DNA of 35,638 nucleotides, taken from positions 1-35,638 of the forward strand of contig NZ_JAGDFV010000030.1 in NCBI RefSeq assembly GCF_017497985.1, read 5' to 3'. The stretch is from Meiothermus sp. CFH 77666 (GTDB lineage: Bacteria; Deinococcota; Deinococci; Deinococcales; Thermaceae). Made by a program: the position numbers and the translations under genes. The notes under the pieces are model-generated. The model had not been told where the DNA came from, made no database searches, and saw only the letters and a list, made by a program, of their open reading frames with translations. Below, in pieces: positions 16,531-24,570 of this stretch (its first letter is position 1; each line of letters begins with the position of its first letter).

Positions 16531-17589
16531 ATGGCCTGGGCTCTCGTTCCCTCGGGCATTTTGATCTACGTAGCGCTGTACTCGGTAGTGCCCATGCTAC
16601 CCGGACTGGAGCGCCTCTTCGGCACCGCCCCCGGCAGCACCCACCTGGGCATCAGCCTGCCCTTTCTGGTGCTGGTGCTGCTCTCGCCGGTGGTGCCGCG
16701 CATTCGCCTGCCGGTAGGCACCGTGATCGGCGGCGGGCTGTTCGGGGTGGGCTTGTTTGGGGTGCTGGCCGGGGTTGCGCCCAGCCTGGAAATCTGGACG
16801 CTGTGCCGCACGCTCCAGGGAGTCTTTGCGGCGGCAGTGCCGGGGCTCTCGCTGGCCCTCCTGCCCAGGCTGTACCCCCGCAAACACGCCCAGATGGCCG
16901 GTTTTTGGGTGGCCGGGAATGTGCTGGGTGGGGGGCTGGGGCGTGGGCTGGGGGGGCTTTTGGCCGAGGGGGTGGGCGAACGCCTGGCCATCGTTTTGCT
17001 GGCGCTGCCGGTGGCGGTCATTGCCCTTTTCGTGCTGCGAGAGCGCAACCATCTGGCCCTGCCGGCCCCCCGCTACACCCTGTCGGCCTGGCCCCTGTAT
17101 GCCCTGGGCTTTGCCCTGCTCTTTGTTAACTTTTTCGTGGCCAACCTGCTGCCCTACCGCCTCGAGGCCCTGGGTCTGTCCCAAGGCCAGATTGGGGGGA
17201 TTTTTTTCGCCTACCTGGCGGGCATTCCCGGCAGCGCCCTGGCTGGTGTTTGGGTAAAGAGGTTGGGTGCGGTGCGGGCTTTTCGGCTGGCCTTTGGGGT
17301 AGTGGCGCTGGGCCTTTTGGTACAGCTTCCCGACCAACCCTTTTGGATTCTGCTGGGGTTTGTGCTCATGATGGCGGGCATTTTTACCGCCCAGGCCATT
17401 GCGGGCGGGGTCTCGGGGCAGGGCGGTAGCGGGGTGAGCGGCACCTATGTGGCCGCTTTTTACCTGGGGGGCACGGTGGCGGGGCTGGTGTACCCGCCCT
17501 TTATTGGGCAAAGCGCGCTGTGGAGCCAGGGGGCGGCTCTGGGGGTCTCGCTCCTGGCCGCGCTGCTGGCCGGGCGGGCGCTGCGTTAA
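16531..17589 (+). CDS. Major facilitator superfamily transporter
   Basis: The ATG at 16531 gives 352 residues (MAWALVPSGILIYVALY...). About eleven or twelve hydrophobic segments are present, with the basic cytoplasmic loop of the first half at LPRLYPRKHAQMAGFW (about 107-122). TATGCT (16519-16524) lies 6 nt before the ATG with TTGGGG 16 nt further upstream, a good leaderless promoter; the longer frame from 16459 has no translation signal. Substrate unknown, probably drug or metabolite efflux. Confidence 0.85.
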   Translation: MAWALVPSGILIYVALYSVVPMLPGLERLFGTAPGSTHLGISLPFLVLVLLSPVVPRIRLPVGTVIGGGLFGVGLFGVLAGVAPSLEIWTLCRTLQGVFAAAVPGLSLALLPRLYPRKHAQMAGFWVAGNVLGGGLGRGLGGLLAEGVGERLAIVLLALPVAVIALFVLRERNHLALPAPRYTLSAWPLYALGFALLFVNFFVANLLPYRLEALGLSQGQIGGIFFAYLAGIPGSALAGVWVKRLGAVRAFRLAFGVVALGLLVQLPDQPFWILLGFVLMMAGIFTAQAIAGGVSGQGGSGVSGTYVAAFYLGGTVAGLVYPPFIGQSALWSQGAALGVSLLAALLAGRALR

Positions 17590-17598
17590 ACTGGCCTC

Positions 17599-17838
17599 AT
17601 GGCGGGGCTTTCCGACACCGACCCCAAAGTGGCGCGGCTGCAAATTGAGTTACTGCGGCAGAGCAGCCCGGCAAGGCGGTTGCAGATCATGGCCTCTTTA
17701 TCGGCTACCGCTATTGGGTTCTCGCGCCAGGTGCTGACGCAAAAACTGGGTAACGCACGTCTGGCCCGTATCGAGTGGGTGCGGCTTCATTACGGGGCTA
17801 TGCTGGCCGAGCAGTTACGCGAGAAATCCGACCCATGA
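17599..17838 (+). CDS. Small protein preceding a nucleotidyltransferase
   Basis: This 79-residue protein is mostly helical and moderately basic (LQIELLRQSSPARRLQIMASLS; LARIEWVRLHYGAMLAEQL). TAAACT (17587-17592) lies 6 nt before the ATG, so it probably heads its own leaderless operon. Its TGA overlaps the ATG of the next gene (ATGA). A small helical protein coupled to a nucleotidyltransferase is the layout of AbiE/MNT-type toxin-antitoxin pairs, so an antitoxin or regulatory role is possible, but no family is recognised with certainty. Confidence 0.7.
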   Translation: MAGLSDTDPKVARLQIELLRQSSPARRLQIMASLSATAIGFSRQVLTQKLGNARLARIEWVRLHYGAMLAEQLREKSDP

Positions 17839-18413
17839 ACGAGACCCTCCAGGTTCTAAAGACCGTCACCGCCGCCCTCGAGCAAGCAGGCGTCCCCTAC
17901 CGGGTCGGGGGCTCAGTGGCCAGCTCGGCCTTGGGGGTGCCGCGTATGACCCTGGACATAGACATCGTGGCCGACCTGCGGCCACACCACATCGCGCCCT
18001 TGGCTAAGCTGCTGGGGCCAGATTTTTACTTCGACACCGAGCACGCCCTGGAGGCCATCCAGCGTCGTTCGGGCTTCAATCTCCTGCACTTTGCCAGCGC
18101 CATCAAGGTTGACCTGTTTCTCCCCCAGCCCACCCCCTTCGAGCAAAGTGCCTTTGCCCGCGAACTTCGGATCACCATGGACGAACCTGCGCCTCCGCAG
18201 AGCATCGCTTTTTCCACTGCCGAGGATACTCTGCTGCACAAGCTGCGCTGGTACGAACTGGGCGGGCGCGTCTCCGAGCGGCAGTGGGGCGACGTGCTGG
18301 GCATTTTGCGGGTACAGACCCACCTGGATTGGGCCTATCTGCGCCACTGGGCAGCGGCGCTGGGGCTTCTGGGGCTGCTCGAGCAAGCCCTGCGGGAGGC
18401 CGAGGCCCTATGA
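17835..18413 (+). CDS. Nucleotidyltransferase-fold protein
   Basis: This 192-residue protein carries the minimal nucleotidyltransferase signature: GGSVASSALGVPRMTLDIDI (about residues 24-43), with GG-S, then D-x-D as metal ligands, and a third acidic position near IKVDLFL (about 95). A helical tail (AEDTLLHKLRWYELGG...) resembles AbiEii-like and related proteins. The fold transfers NMP to protein or RNA; the target here is unknown. It overlaps both neighbours by 4 nt, so the three products are probably made in fixed ratio. Confidence 0.78.
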   Translation: MNETLQVLKTVTAALEQAGVPYRVGGSVASSALGVPRMTLDIDIVADLRPHHIAPLAKLLGPDFYFDTEHALEAIQRRSGFNLLHFASAIKVDLFLPQPTPFEQSAFARELRITMDEPAPPQSIAFSTAEDTLLHKLRWYELGGRVSERQWGDVLGILRVQTHLDWAYLRHWAAALGLLGLLEQALREAEAL

Positions 18414-18949
18414 AGCTGCTCTACCTCTACGGTCCGGCAGCGGTGGGCAAGCTCACGGTGGCCAGGGAACTATCCCGGCTCACCGGCTATCCCGTCTTCG
18501 ACAACCACCTTTCCATTGACTACGCGGCCAGGCTCTTTGCGTGGGGCAGCCCGGAGTACGTGCAGCTCCTGCGCGCATTGCGGCTTTTTACCTTTCGGCA
18601 GATGGCCCAGATGGGGCAGCAGGGGCTCATCTTCACCTTCGTCTACACCCCGCCCAGCAGCGATGAGTTTATCCGGCAAGTGCTGGAAGTCTGTGAAGCA
18701 TCCAGTATTGAGCCCCTTTTCGTCAAGCTGGAAGCCCCCCGTGAAGTGCTCCTGGAGCGAATCCAAAGCCCCGAGCGCAAACCCCTCAAGAAGCTCACCA
18801 ACCGCGAGCGGCTTTTGCAGATGCTGGAGCAGGGGGCCTTACAGGCCATTCCCTTTGTGGAAAGCCTGCGAATAGACACGAGCGAAACGCCACCCGCAGA
18901 GGCTGCCAGGGGCATTGTGCAGCACTTTGGGCTGGAGCCCCTGCCGTAA
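18410..18949 (+). CDS. P-loop kinase-like protein
   Basis: This 179-residue protein has a Walker A loop near the N-terminus (LYGPAAVGKLTVAREL, with GKL in place of GKS/T). A lid-like basic stretch follows (ERIQSPERKPLKKLTNRERL, about 120-140), and IDTSETPPAEAA near the end matches the nucleoside-kinase-like fold. Substrate unknown. It is the last gene of the overlapping three-gene operon. Confidence 0.75.
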   Translation: MKLLYLYGPAAVGKLTVARELSRLTGYPVFDNHLSIDYAARLFAWGSPEYVQLLRALRLFTFRQMAQMGQQGLIFTFVYTPPSSDEFIRQVLEVCEASSIEPLFVKLEAPREVLLERIQSPERKPLKKLTNRERLLQMLEQGALQAIPFVESLRIDTSETPPAEAARGIVQHFGLEPLP

Positions 18950-18968
18950 GCCGGAAATACCCGCAGCT

Positions 18969-19244
18969 TTACGGTCTGAGCACACCGGTAAGCTGGGTGT
19001 AGAGCAAGGCCCCAGCGCCGTACAACCCCAACCAGAGCAGGTCGGCCACCCGGAGCCTTCGGCGCAGCAGCCCGGCAATACCCACCCAGAACAACACCAG
19101 CGAAGCAAGCAGGCAAAAAAGGCTCAGGTAGGCGATGAACAGCGGGGCCGCTACCGCACGGGTGAGGAGCAGCGAACCGCCCGCCATGACCAGGGGAAGC
19201 CAGAGGAGTGCGGTGGCATAGATCAGCCAGCGGCGGCCTTGCAT
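18969..19244 (-). CDS. Small membrane protein, three helices
   Basis: This 91-residue protein has hydrophobic segments at about 7-25, 33-60 and 69-85, with a basic loop (LLRRRLRVADLL) between the second and third. TAGACT (19257-19252) lies 7 nt before the ATG, fitting a leaderless start. It converges on the P-loop kinase operon. No family recognised. Confidence 0.6.
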   Translation of the reverse strand: MQGRRWLIYATALLWLPLVMAGGSLLLTRAVAAPLFIAYLSLFCLLASLVLFWVGIAGLLRRRLRVADLLWLGLYGAGALLYTQLTGVLRP

Positions 19245-19309
19245 TGGATACCAGTCTACCTATAGACTTTTATCACAACCATCGGATTATCTTGAGCTGA
19301 GCATGGGGA

Positions 19310-19432
19310 TTAGTACATCAGCCCCACTGCCCCCTTGCGGCTGCGTGGGGCATCCTCTCCCAACACCGCATCTCGCTGGTGGTGTAAGCGGTTCTCCACT
19401 TCCCAGTGTATCCGCCACGGGGTATGCAGTTG
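19310..19432 (-). pseudogene. ISAs1-family transposase C-terminal remnant
   Basis: On the minus strand this stretch reads HTPWRIHWEVENRLHHQRD, then AVLGEDAPRSRKGAVGLMY and a TAA. The block WxIEN-LHxxxDxxFxEDxxR is the conserved C-terminus of ISAs1/H-repeat transposases. An in-frame TAG lies just upstream and nothing else of the gene remains, so it is a decayed insertion. It occupies most of the 19245-19470 spacer before cobS. Confidence 0.7.
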
Positions 19433-19470
19433 CTACGCGGTAGGGGAGACTTTTTCAGGGCAAAGAGGTG

Positions 19471-20172
19471 CTATCCCAGCCAGACCACCGCTACCAACAA
19501 CCCCGCCAGCTCTCCAAGCTCCACCAGCATCCCGTACACATCGCCCGAAAGCCCACCCCCCAGCCTGCCGGCAGCCCAGTAAGCCAGCAAGAGCATGGTT
19601 GCTATTACCGCCAGGGCCACCCAGGGAAAAGCCACCAGCGCGGGCAGAGCCATGAGGAACGCCGGAACCACCCGGCCTTCGCGGCTCCGAGCCCCCAGCC
19701 CTTCCGGGCGGGCCGCAGGGAACAGGTTCATGGGCAGGAGCAGGGCAAAGCGCACCACCGCAGGCAGGGCCAGAAGCGACCACGGTGAGGGCGCCGCCGC
19801 CAGCAACTGCCACTTCAAGAGCAACACCACAAACCCCACCCCAAAGGCGAAGCTGCCCAGGTACACATCGCCCAGAATGCGCAGGCGTTCGGCTGGGGGC
19901 TTCATGGACAGGAGCGCATCGGCGGAGTCGAGCAGGCCATCCAGGTGCAGCAAGCCAGTACAGGCCAGCCAGACCGACAGCAGAATGGCTCCTTGCAGAC
20001 CATCGGGCAGGGCTGCTGTGAGCCAGGCCACCAGGGCCAGCACCCCTCCAATCAGGTAGCCTGCTGCGGGATAAAATGCCGAGGCTGCCTTCATCTCGCC
20101 ATCCCGCACCTCCCCCAGGGGGGGAGTGGGGAAAGTGGTCAGGAAGCCGACGGCCAGCCAGAAGGGACGCAC
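19471..20172 (-). CDS. cobS: Adenosylcobinamide-GDP ribazoletransferase
   Basis: This 233-residue integral membrane enzyme joins adenosylcobinamide-GDP to alpha-ribazole, the last step of nucleotide-loop assembly. It has about six helices. Family motifs are visible: FPLxxP-like LTTFPTPPLG, HLDGLLDSADALLS (about 75-88), RGTPRPEGLG-like PAARPEGLGARSREGR, and LGGGLSGDVYGMLVE near the C-terminus. The GTG at 20172 is 3 nt after the DUF5522 gene, so the two are coupled. Confidence 0.92.
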   Translation of the reverse strand: MRPFWLAVGFLTTFPTPPLGEVRDGEMKAASAFYPAAGYLIGGVLALVAWLTAALPDGLQGAILLSVWLACTGLLHLDGLLDSADALLSMKPPAERLRILGDVYLGSFAFGVGFVVLLLKWQLLAAAPSPWSLLALPAVVRFALLLPMNLFPAARPEGLGARSREGRVVPAFLMALPALVAFPWVALAVIATMLLLAYWAAGRLGGGLSGDVYGMLVELGELAGLLVAVVWLG

Positions 20173-20175
20173 TGC

Positions 20176-20538
<363 letters not shown>

Positions 20539-20596
20539 TTAGCCTTCGGCTTTGGCCAACTCCAGCCGGTTGATCATCTCGCCCTGGACGAGATTT

Positions 20597-21658
20597 CTAC
20601 GGCTCCCCAGTCTGCGACACCCCCGCCTGGGAGAACGTGGCCATGCCCGCCATCACCGCTGCTGCCGCCCGCAAAACCGGGAAGCTGAGCACCGCCCCGG
20701 TGCCCTCGCCGAGGCGCAGGTCGAGTTCCAGGATGGGCCTGAGCCCCAGGGCTTCCAACTGCCGGGTGTGCCCCGGCTCCACCGAGCGGTGTCCGGCAAA
20801 CAGATAATCGCGCACCCTGGGCTCGATACGGCAGGCCAGCAAGGCCCCGGTGGTCACCGGAAAACCGTCGGTCACGAGGGGCAAGCCCGCCTCGGCCCCG
20901 GCCAGAAAGACCCCGGCAATGGCCGCGATTTCCAGGCCGCCCAGCTCGGCCAGCACCGCCAGCGGGTCGGCTTTGGAAAGTGGGCCCAGGCGGGCCTCGG
21001 CCCGGTGCAACGCCGCGCGGACGACCTCGAGCTTCCGCCGGTACTGCGCGTCGTCCACCCCGGTGCCGCGCCCCGTCACCACCTCGGGCTGCACACCCAG
21101 CAAAGCCGCCGTGAGGGCCGCCGAGGCGGTGGTGTTGCCGATGCCCATGTCGCCTGCCGCCAGCAGGGTAGCCCCCTTTGCGATGGCGGCCTTTGCTGCT
21201 TCTGCCCCGACCCGGATGGCCTGCTCGGCCTCGGCCAGGGTCATGGCGGCCTCGAGGCGGATGTTGCCGGTTCCCGGACGAACCCTGGACACCCCCAGCC
21301 CCACCGAAGCCAGAGGGTGCGGCGCCCGCACCCCCACATCCACCACCCAGACCTCGGCCTCGGCGGCGCGGGCAATCTGGTTGATGGCCGCCCCACCGGC
21401 CTGAAAGTTCTGTACCATCTGCGCGGTGACCTCTGCCGGGTAGGCCGAGACCCCCTCGGTGGTCACGCCGTGGTCGGCGGCACAGACCACCACCGCACCC
21501 TTGCCCAGCTGGGGGTGCAGGGTCTGCTGGATGGCGGCCAGCTGGCAGCCCAGCGCCTCCAAAAACCCCAGCGACCCCGGCGGCTTGGTCAGGGTGTTCT
21601 GGTAGGTCTGGGCTTGCCGGAGCCAGTCCTGGGAAACGGGTTGGACATGAAAGTTCAT
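20597..21658 (-). CDS. cobT: Nicotinate-nucleotide-dimethylbenzimidazole phosphoribosyltransferase
   Basis: This 353-residue cytoplasmic enzyme makes alpha-ribazole 5'-phosphate from dimethylbenzimidazole and nicotinate mononucleotide. Motifs: LTKPPGSLGFLE near the N-terminus, VVCAADHGVTTEGVSAYP (about 73-90), LLAAGDMGIGNTTASAAL (about 165-182) and GRGTGVDDAQYRRKLEVV (about 197-214). The catalytic Glu is expected near LRLGEGTGAVLSFP (about 315-328), which is present. The start has its own apparent promoter 5 nt upstream. Confidence 0.95.
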   Translation of the reverse strand: MNFHVQPVSQDWLRQAQTYQNTLTKPPGSLGFLEALGCQLAAIQQTLHPQLGKGAVVVCAADHGVTTEGVSAYPAEVTAQMVQNFQAGGAAINQIARAAEAEVWVVDVGVRAPHPLASVGLGVSRVRPGTGNIRLEAAMTLAEAEQAIRVGAEAAKAAIAKGATLLAAGDMGIGNTTASAALTAALLGVQPEVVTGRGTGVDDAQYRRKLEVVRAALHRAEARLGPLSKADPLAVLAELGGLEIAAIAGVFLAGAEAGLPLVTDGFPVTTGALLACRIEPRVRDYLFAGHRSVEPGHTRQLEALGLRPILELDLRLGEGTGAVLSFPVLRAAAAVMAGMATFSQAGVSQTGEP

Positions 21659-21663
21659 AAACC

Positions 21664-21692
21664 AGTTAGATTTGCAGGGGTTGTGGGATCAA
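21664..21692 (-). promoter_or_regulatory. Probable promoter of cobT
   Basis: On the minus strand TTGATC (21692-21687) and CTAACT (21669-21664) are 17 nt apart and end 5 nt before the cobT ATG. cobT, the DUF5522 gene and cobS could thus be transcribed without passing the cobalamin riboswitch far upstream. Confidence 0.45.
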
Positions 21693-21709
21693 AAGCCCAA
21701 AGCTGAAGG
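21692..21709 (-). repeat. 18-nt dispersed repeat, copy 2
   Basis: The exact reverse complement of the 18 bases at 6419-6436. It lies in the 150-bp spacer between cobU and cobT, which also holds a small direct repeat (CTCGACCCT twice between 21780 and 21810). Confidence 0.45.
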
Positions 21710-21812
21710 CCAAACGCTTTATGTCTGGCAACCATTGGTAAACCGGGGCATCTTACGGGTATGCGTCGCACACTCATTTCTCGACCCTCGACACTTGACT
21801 CTCGACCCTCTC

Positions 21813-22328
21813 CTACAACGACTTGAGCTTCAGGGGAATCCCCGCAACCAGCAGATACACCACATCGGCCTCCTCGGCGATGCGGCGGTTGGCCGCACCC
21901 AGCAGATCGCGGTAGCGCCGCGCCAGGGTGTTGTCGGGCACGATGCCCATGCCCACTTCGTTGGTGACCACCAGCAGGGTTTTGCCGGTTTCGGCTCGAG
22001 CCGCCAGGAGGTTCTCGACCTCGGGCAAAACCTCGCGCTCGGCCAGCATCAGGTTGGAAACCCACAGGGTCAGGCAGTCCAGGAGCACCACCCGGCCCTG
22101 GGCCTGCGAGAGGGTGTAGGGCACCTCGAGGGGCTCTTCCAGGGTCTCCCAGCCTGGGGGGCGTTCGGCCTGGTGCCGGGCAATGCGCTGGCGCATCTCG
22201 TCGTCGAGGGCCTGGGCGGTGGCGATAAAGCTCACCTGCCCATCGCCCAGGGCCTGGGCCCACTCCTGTGCAAAGGCGCTCTTGCCCGCGCGTGCGCCCC
22301 CCGTCACCAGGATGAGCCTAGCTTCCAT
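21813..22328 (-). CDS. cobU: Adenosylcobinamide kinase / adenosylcobinamide-phosphate guanylyltransferase
   Basis: The ATG at 22328 gives 171 residues and overlaps the end of cobC by 11 nt; a longer frame from 22349 adds unlikely residues. Motifs: Walker A LVTGGARAGKSAFAQEWA (about 6-23), VSFIATAQALDDEMRQRIARH (about 32-52), VLLDCLTLWVSNLM and VVTNEVGMGIVPDNTLARRYRD (about 120-142). The bifunctional enzyme phosphorylates and then GMP-activates adenosylcobinamide, feeding CobS. Confidence 0.93.
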   Translation of the reverse strand: MEARLILVTGGARAGKSAFAQEWAQALGDGQVSFIATAQALDDEMRQRIARHQAERPPGWETLEEPLEVPYTLSQAQGRVVLLDCLTLWVSNLMLAEREVLPEVENLLAARAETGKTLLVVTNEVGMGIVPDNTLARRYRDLLGAANRRIAEEADVVYLLVAGIPLKLKSL

Positions 22329-22866
22329 CGGCCCCCTCCCCGCGCACAAACAGCACCCGCTTGCGAGCCCAGTCCAGCCCCAGCACCGCGCAGGGCGGCA
22401 GGAAGCGATCCTGGTCGAACTCGCGCAGCACCATCCGCAGCACCCCCCCGTGGGTGAAGATCAGGTGACGGCCTGGCGGCAGTTGGTTGAAGAACCCGTA
22501 CACCCGCGCCCGCAGGGTGGCGGTGGCCTCTCCGCCGGGGGCCTGGAAGCCCTCGAAGGCCCGCAGGGCGTTCTGCTGGGCTTCGGGCAGGTCGGCCCAG
22601 CGCAGGCCCTCGAGGTCGCCAAAGTGCAGCTCGCGCAGCTCGGCAAACATCCCCTGGGGCTCGCCGTAGGCCAGCCGGGCGGTGTGCACGGCTCGCTGCA
22701 AATCCGAGGCCAGCACCCGTTCAAAACGCTCTGCCGAGAGCCACCCGGCCAGGGCCCGGGCCTGCTCCTCGCCCAGGGGGGTCAAGGGCACATCCGTCCA
22801 GCCCGTCAGCCGACCCTCCGCATTCCAGGGGGTCTGCCCGTGGCGCACCAGCCAGAGTTCGCTCAT
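22318..22866 (-). CDS. cobC: Histidine phosphatase, probable alpha-ribazole phosphatase
   Basis: This 182-residue phosphoglycerate-mutase-like enzyme has the catalytic LVRHGQTPWNAEGRLTGW (about 6-23), DLQRAVHTA, the acidic LHFGDLEGL and the second catalytic His in LIFTHGGVLRMV (about 137-148). Within a cobalamin cluster, between cobU and the transporter gene, the likely role is to dephosphorylate alpha-ribazole 5'-phosphate. Assignment to CobC rather than another histidine phosphatase rests on context. It overlaps the upstream gene by 4 nt. Confidence 0.85.
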   Translation of the reverse strand: MSELWLVRHGQTPWNAEGRLTGWTDVPLTPLGEEQARALAGWLSAERFERVLASDLQRAVHTARLAYGEPQGMFAELRELHFGDLEGLRWADLPEAQQNALRAFEGFQAPGGEATATLRARVYGFFNQLPPGRHLIFTHGGVLRMVLREFDQDRFLPPCAVLGLDWARKRVLFVRGEGADGS

Positions 22867-23195
22867 GACTCCACCCAGGCGTAAAAGGGGGTTTCGACAA
22901 ACTCCGGGGGGCCGCTCAGGTACAGCCGGAGCCCCGGCAGGCGCAGGTTGGGGCCTTCCTGCTCGAAGTCCAACGGGTCGTCCGGCAGGGTGTAGAGCAG
23001 GGTCTCTCCCGGCGGGATGCCCTTTCGCATCAGGGCCGAAACCCCCACCCCTCGCAAGCGCACACAGCGGGCCTGCGGTTCGCGCAGCACCGCAATATAG
23101 CGGGCCAGCCGGGGGCCGTCCTGGGTATGCAGGCGGCGCACCTCGCCCAGGTCTAGTAGCAAGAGGGTGGGGGTCACCTTGAGGCTGGCCTGCAT
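22863..23195 (-). CDS. Unknown protein in the cobalamin operon
   Basis: This 110-residue protein has no signal peptide or membrane segment. It reads as mixed alpha/beta (TPTLLLLDLGEVRRLH, RCVRLRGVGVSALMRKG, PGLRLYLSGPPEF). It sits directly between the BtuD-like ATPase (adjacent) and cobC (4-nt overlap), so it is surely cotranscribed and a part in cobinamide uptake or salvage is likely. No family is recognised. Confidence 0.75.
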   Translation of the reverse strand: MQASLKVTPTLLLLDLGEVRRLHTQDGPRLARYIAVLREPQARCVRLRGVGVSALMRKGIPPGETLLYTLPDDPLDFEQEGPNLRLPGLRLYLSGPPEFVETPFYAWVES

Positions 23196-24050
23196 CTACC
23201 CTCCCAGAAGCACCACCGGCTCGCCCCCCACCTCATGCACCCGCACCCAGCCCCCGTACACCGACTGCAAGAGGGGCTCCCGGAGCACCTCGAGGGGGCT
23301 GCCCAGGGCGGTGAGTTGACCCTGGTGCAAAAAGGCCACCCGATCCGCCCGGCGGGCCAGGTTGGGGTCGTGCAGCACCGTCAGGATGCCCATGCCCTGG
23401 GCCCGCAAGCCCGCCAACAAGCCAATGAATTCGGCCTGGTGGTGCAGGTCGAGGTGGTTGGTGGGCTCATCTAAGAGCAAAAACTGCGGGCGGGCGGCCA
23501 GCGCCCGGGCCAGCAACACCCGCTGGCGCTCCCCGCCGGAAAGGGTGGGCAGCAGGCGGTGGCGAAAGGCGGCCACCTGGGTCTCTCCCATGGCCCATTC
23601 AACCGCGGCCCAGTCGGCCTTCCCGGCCCGGCCCAGCAACCCCAGGTGCGGGGTGCGCCCCAGCATCACCACCTCCTCCACCGTGAGGTCTTCGGGGTAG
23701 CCGCCGTTTTGCGGCAAAAAAGCAATTTGCTGGCCCCGCGCCCAGCTCGAGAGCCGCGCCAGCGGCTCGCTACCCAGCCGCACCTCGCCTGCGCCGGGCT
23801 GGAGCAACCCCGCCATCAGGCGCAGCAGGGTGCTCTTTCCCGCCCCGTTGGGGCCCAGCAGGGCCAGCCACTCGCCGGGGCGGAGCTCGAGGGTCACCTC
23901 CCGCAGCACCGCCTGGTTGCGGTAGGAGAACGATACGCCGAAAGCAGCAAGGGGCTCGCGGGCCGTTGGCGAAGCTGCCGCCTCGTGCGGATCGGCCGAG
24001 GTCTGGAACCTTCCTGTCTGCCTCGGCCAGTTTCTGGTTTCCCCGCTCAT
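23196..24050 (-). CDS. btuD: ABC transporter ATP-binding protein, vitamin B12 type
   Basis: The ATG at 24050 gives 284 residues. The ATPase is complete: Walker A LLGPNGAGKSTLLRLMAG, Q-loop FLPQNGG, signature LSGGERQRVLLARALA, Walker B FLLLDEPTNHLDL and switch His in VLHDPNLA. The order and spacing match BtuD/FecE-type importers. About 35 polar residues precede the ATPase core. Context (riboswitch, cob genes) points to cobalamin or cobinamide uptake. Its ATG overlaps the stop of the permease remnant (ATGA). No intact permease or binding protein is present here. Confidence 0.85.
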   Translation of the reverse strand: MSGETRNWPRQTGRFQTSADPHEAAASPTAREPLAAFGVSFSYRNQAVLREVTLELRPGEWLALLGPNGAGKSTLLRLMAGLLQPGAGEVRLGSEPLARLSSWARGQQIAFLPQNGGYPEDLTVEEVVMLGRTPHLGLLGRAGKADWAAVEWAMGETQVAAFRHRLLPTLSGGERQRVLLARALAARPQFLLLDEPTNHLDLHHQAEFIGLLAGLRAQGMGILTVLHDPNLARRADRVAFLHQGQLTALGSPLEVLREPLLQSVYGGWVRVHEVGGEPVVLLGG

Positions 24051-24238
24051 TTCCTCGCCCCCCACCACAGCAGGTACAGGAAGAAAAGTCCACCCAGCAT
24101 GGGCATCAGGACGCCCACACCCAGTGCACTGGGGTCAGGGTGCGCCGGGAGCCCGCCTCGGGGGGGACGCTGCGGCCCAGGCTGCCGGTAAGGGTACGGG
24201 GAAACGGCCAGGTTCATGAGCCAGAGCGGTCTTTTCAT
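24047..24238 (-). pseudogene. Remnant of a BtuC/FecCD permease gene
   Basis: The first frame after the riboswitch opens at an ATG (24238) behind AAAGGA and encodes only 63 residues. Its last part, VGVLMPMLGGLFFLYLLWWG followed by ARK, matches the usual C-terminus of FecCD/BtuC permeases (PVGxxTAxxGxPFFLYLL). The middle (PGPQRPPRGGLPAHPD) looks like no permease. The ATGA overlap with the ATPase gene is the normal permease-ATPase junction. The simplest reading is a large internal deletion that removed most of btuC. Alternatively it is a real one-helix small protein. Confidence 0.6.
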
Positions 24239-24316
24239 GCTGCGTCCTTTCCCAACCCGGCTTCGCGTGAGGGACGTTCTTTTCATCGGTGGTGGGCTGC
24301 CATTGCCACCGGACAT

Positions 24317-24344
24317 AAAAAAACGCCCTCGGGAGTGAGGACGC
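24317..24344 (-). terminator. Intrinsic terminator of the cobalamin riboswitch
   Basis: On the minus strand GCGTCCTC pairs with GAGGGCGT around a 6-nt loop, followed by seven T. It lies between the aptamer and the first frame of the cob operon, where an expression platform is expected. Upstream CCTTCTT and AAGAAGG segments (about 24371-24413) could form a competing helix. Confidence 0.75.
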
Positions 24345-24409
24345 TATGTGGATAGGTTCCCCGAAACTCCCCCTTCTTGCGAGAGGTGCCTTCCGTATCG
24401 GAGTAAGAA

Positions 24410-24568
24410 GGCGTTTTGGCAGGTATTCGGACTTCGGGCGGTGGTTGAAAGGCTTTGTGCCCATCTACCCCAATGCGCCGTTACCGTTGCGCGACAGTGC
24501 CGGACTTGCACCGGACTTCCCCACTTTAAGCCTGAGCTACGCGCCCAGGCACCAAAACTTTCGCCGGG
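24410..24568 (-). ncRNA. Cobalamin riboswitch aptamer
   Basis: The minus strand carries the conserved B12 elements in order: GGTGCC near the 5' side, then GGGAAGTCCGGTGCAAGTC, CGGCACTGTCGCGCAACGGTA (the B12 box, slightly varied) and the closing AGTCCGAATACCTGCC. Adenosylcobalamin binding would favour the terminator at 24344-24317 and switch off the transport and salvage genes downstream. The position is ideal: between the CARF-HEPN gene and the cobalamin block. Confidence 0.95.
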
Positions 24569-24570
24569 TT

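Noticed and set aside
16597-17643. A 348-codon minus-strand frame opposite the MFS transporter
   Set aside because: Shadow frame with low-complexity composition and no start signal.
20552-21706. A 384-codon plus-strand frame opposite cobT
   Set aside because: cobT has all family motifs on the minus strand; this frame is its shadow.
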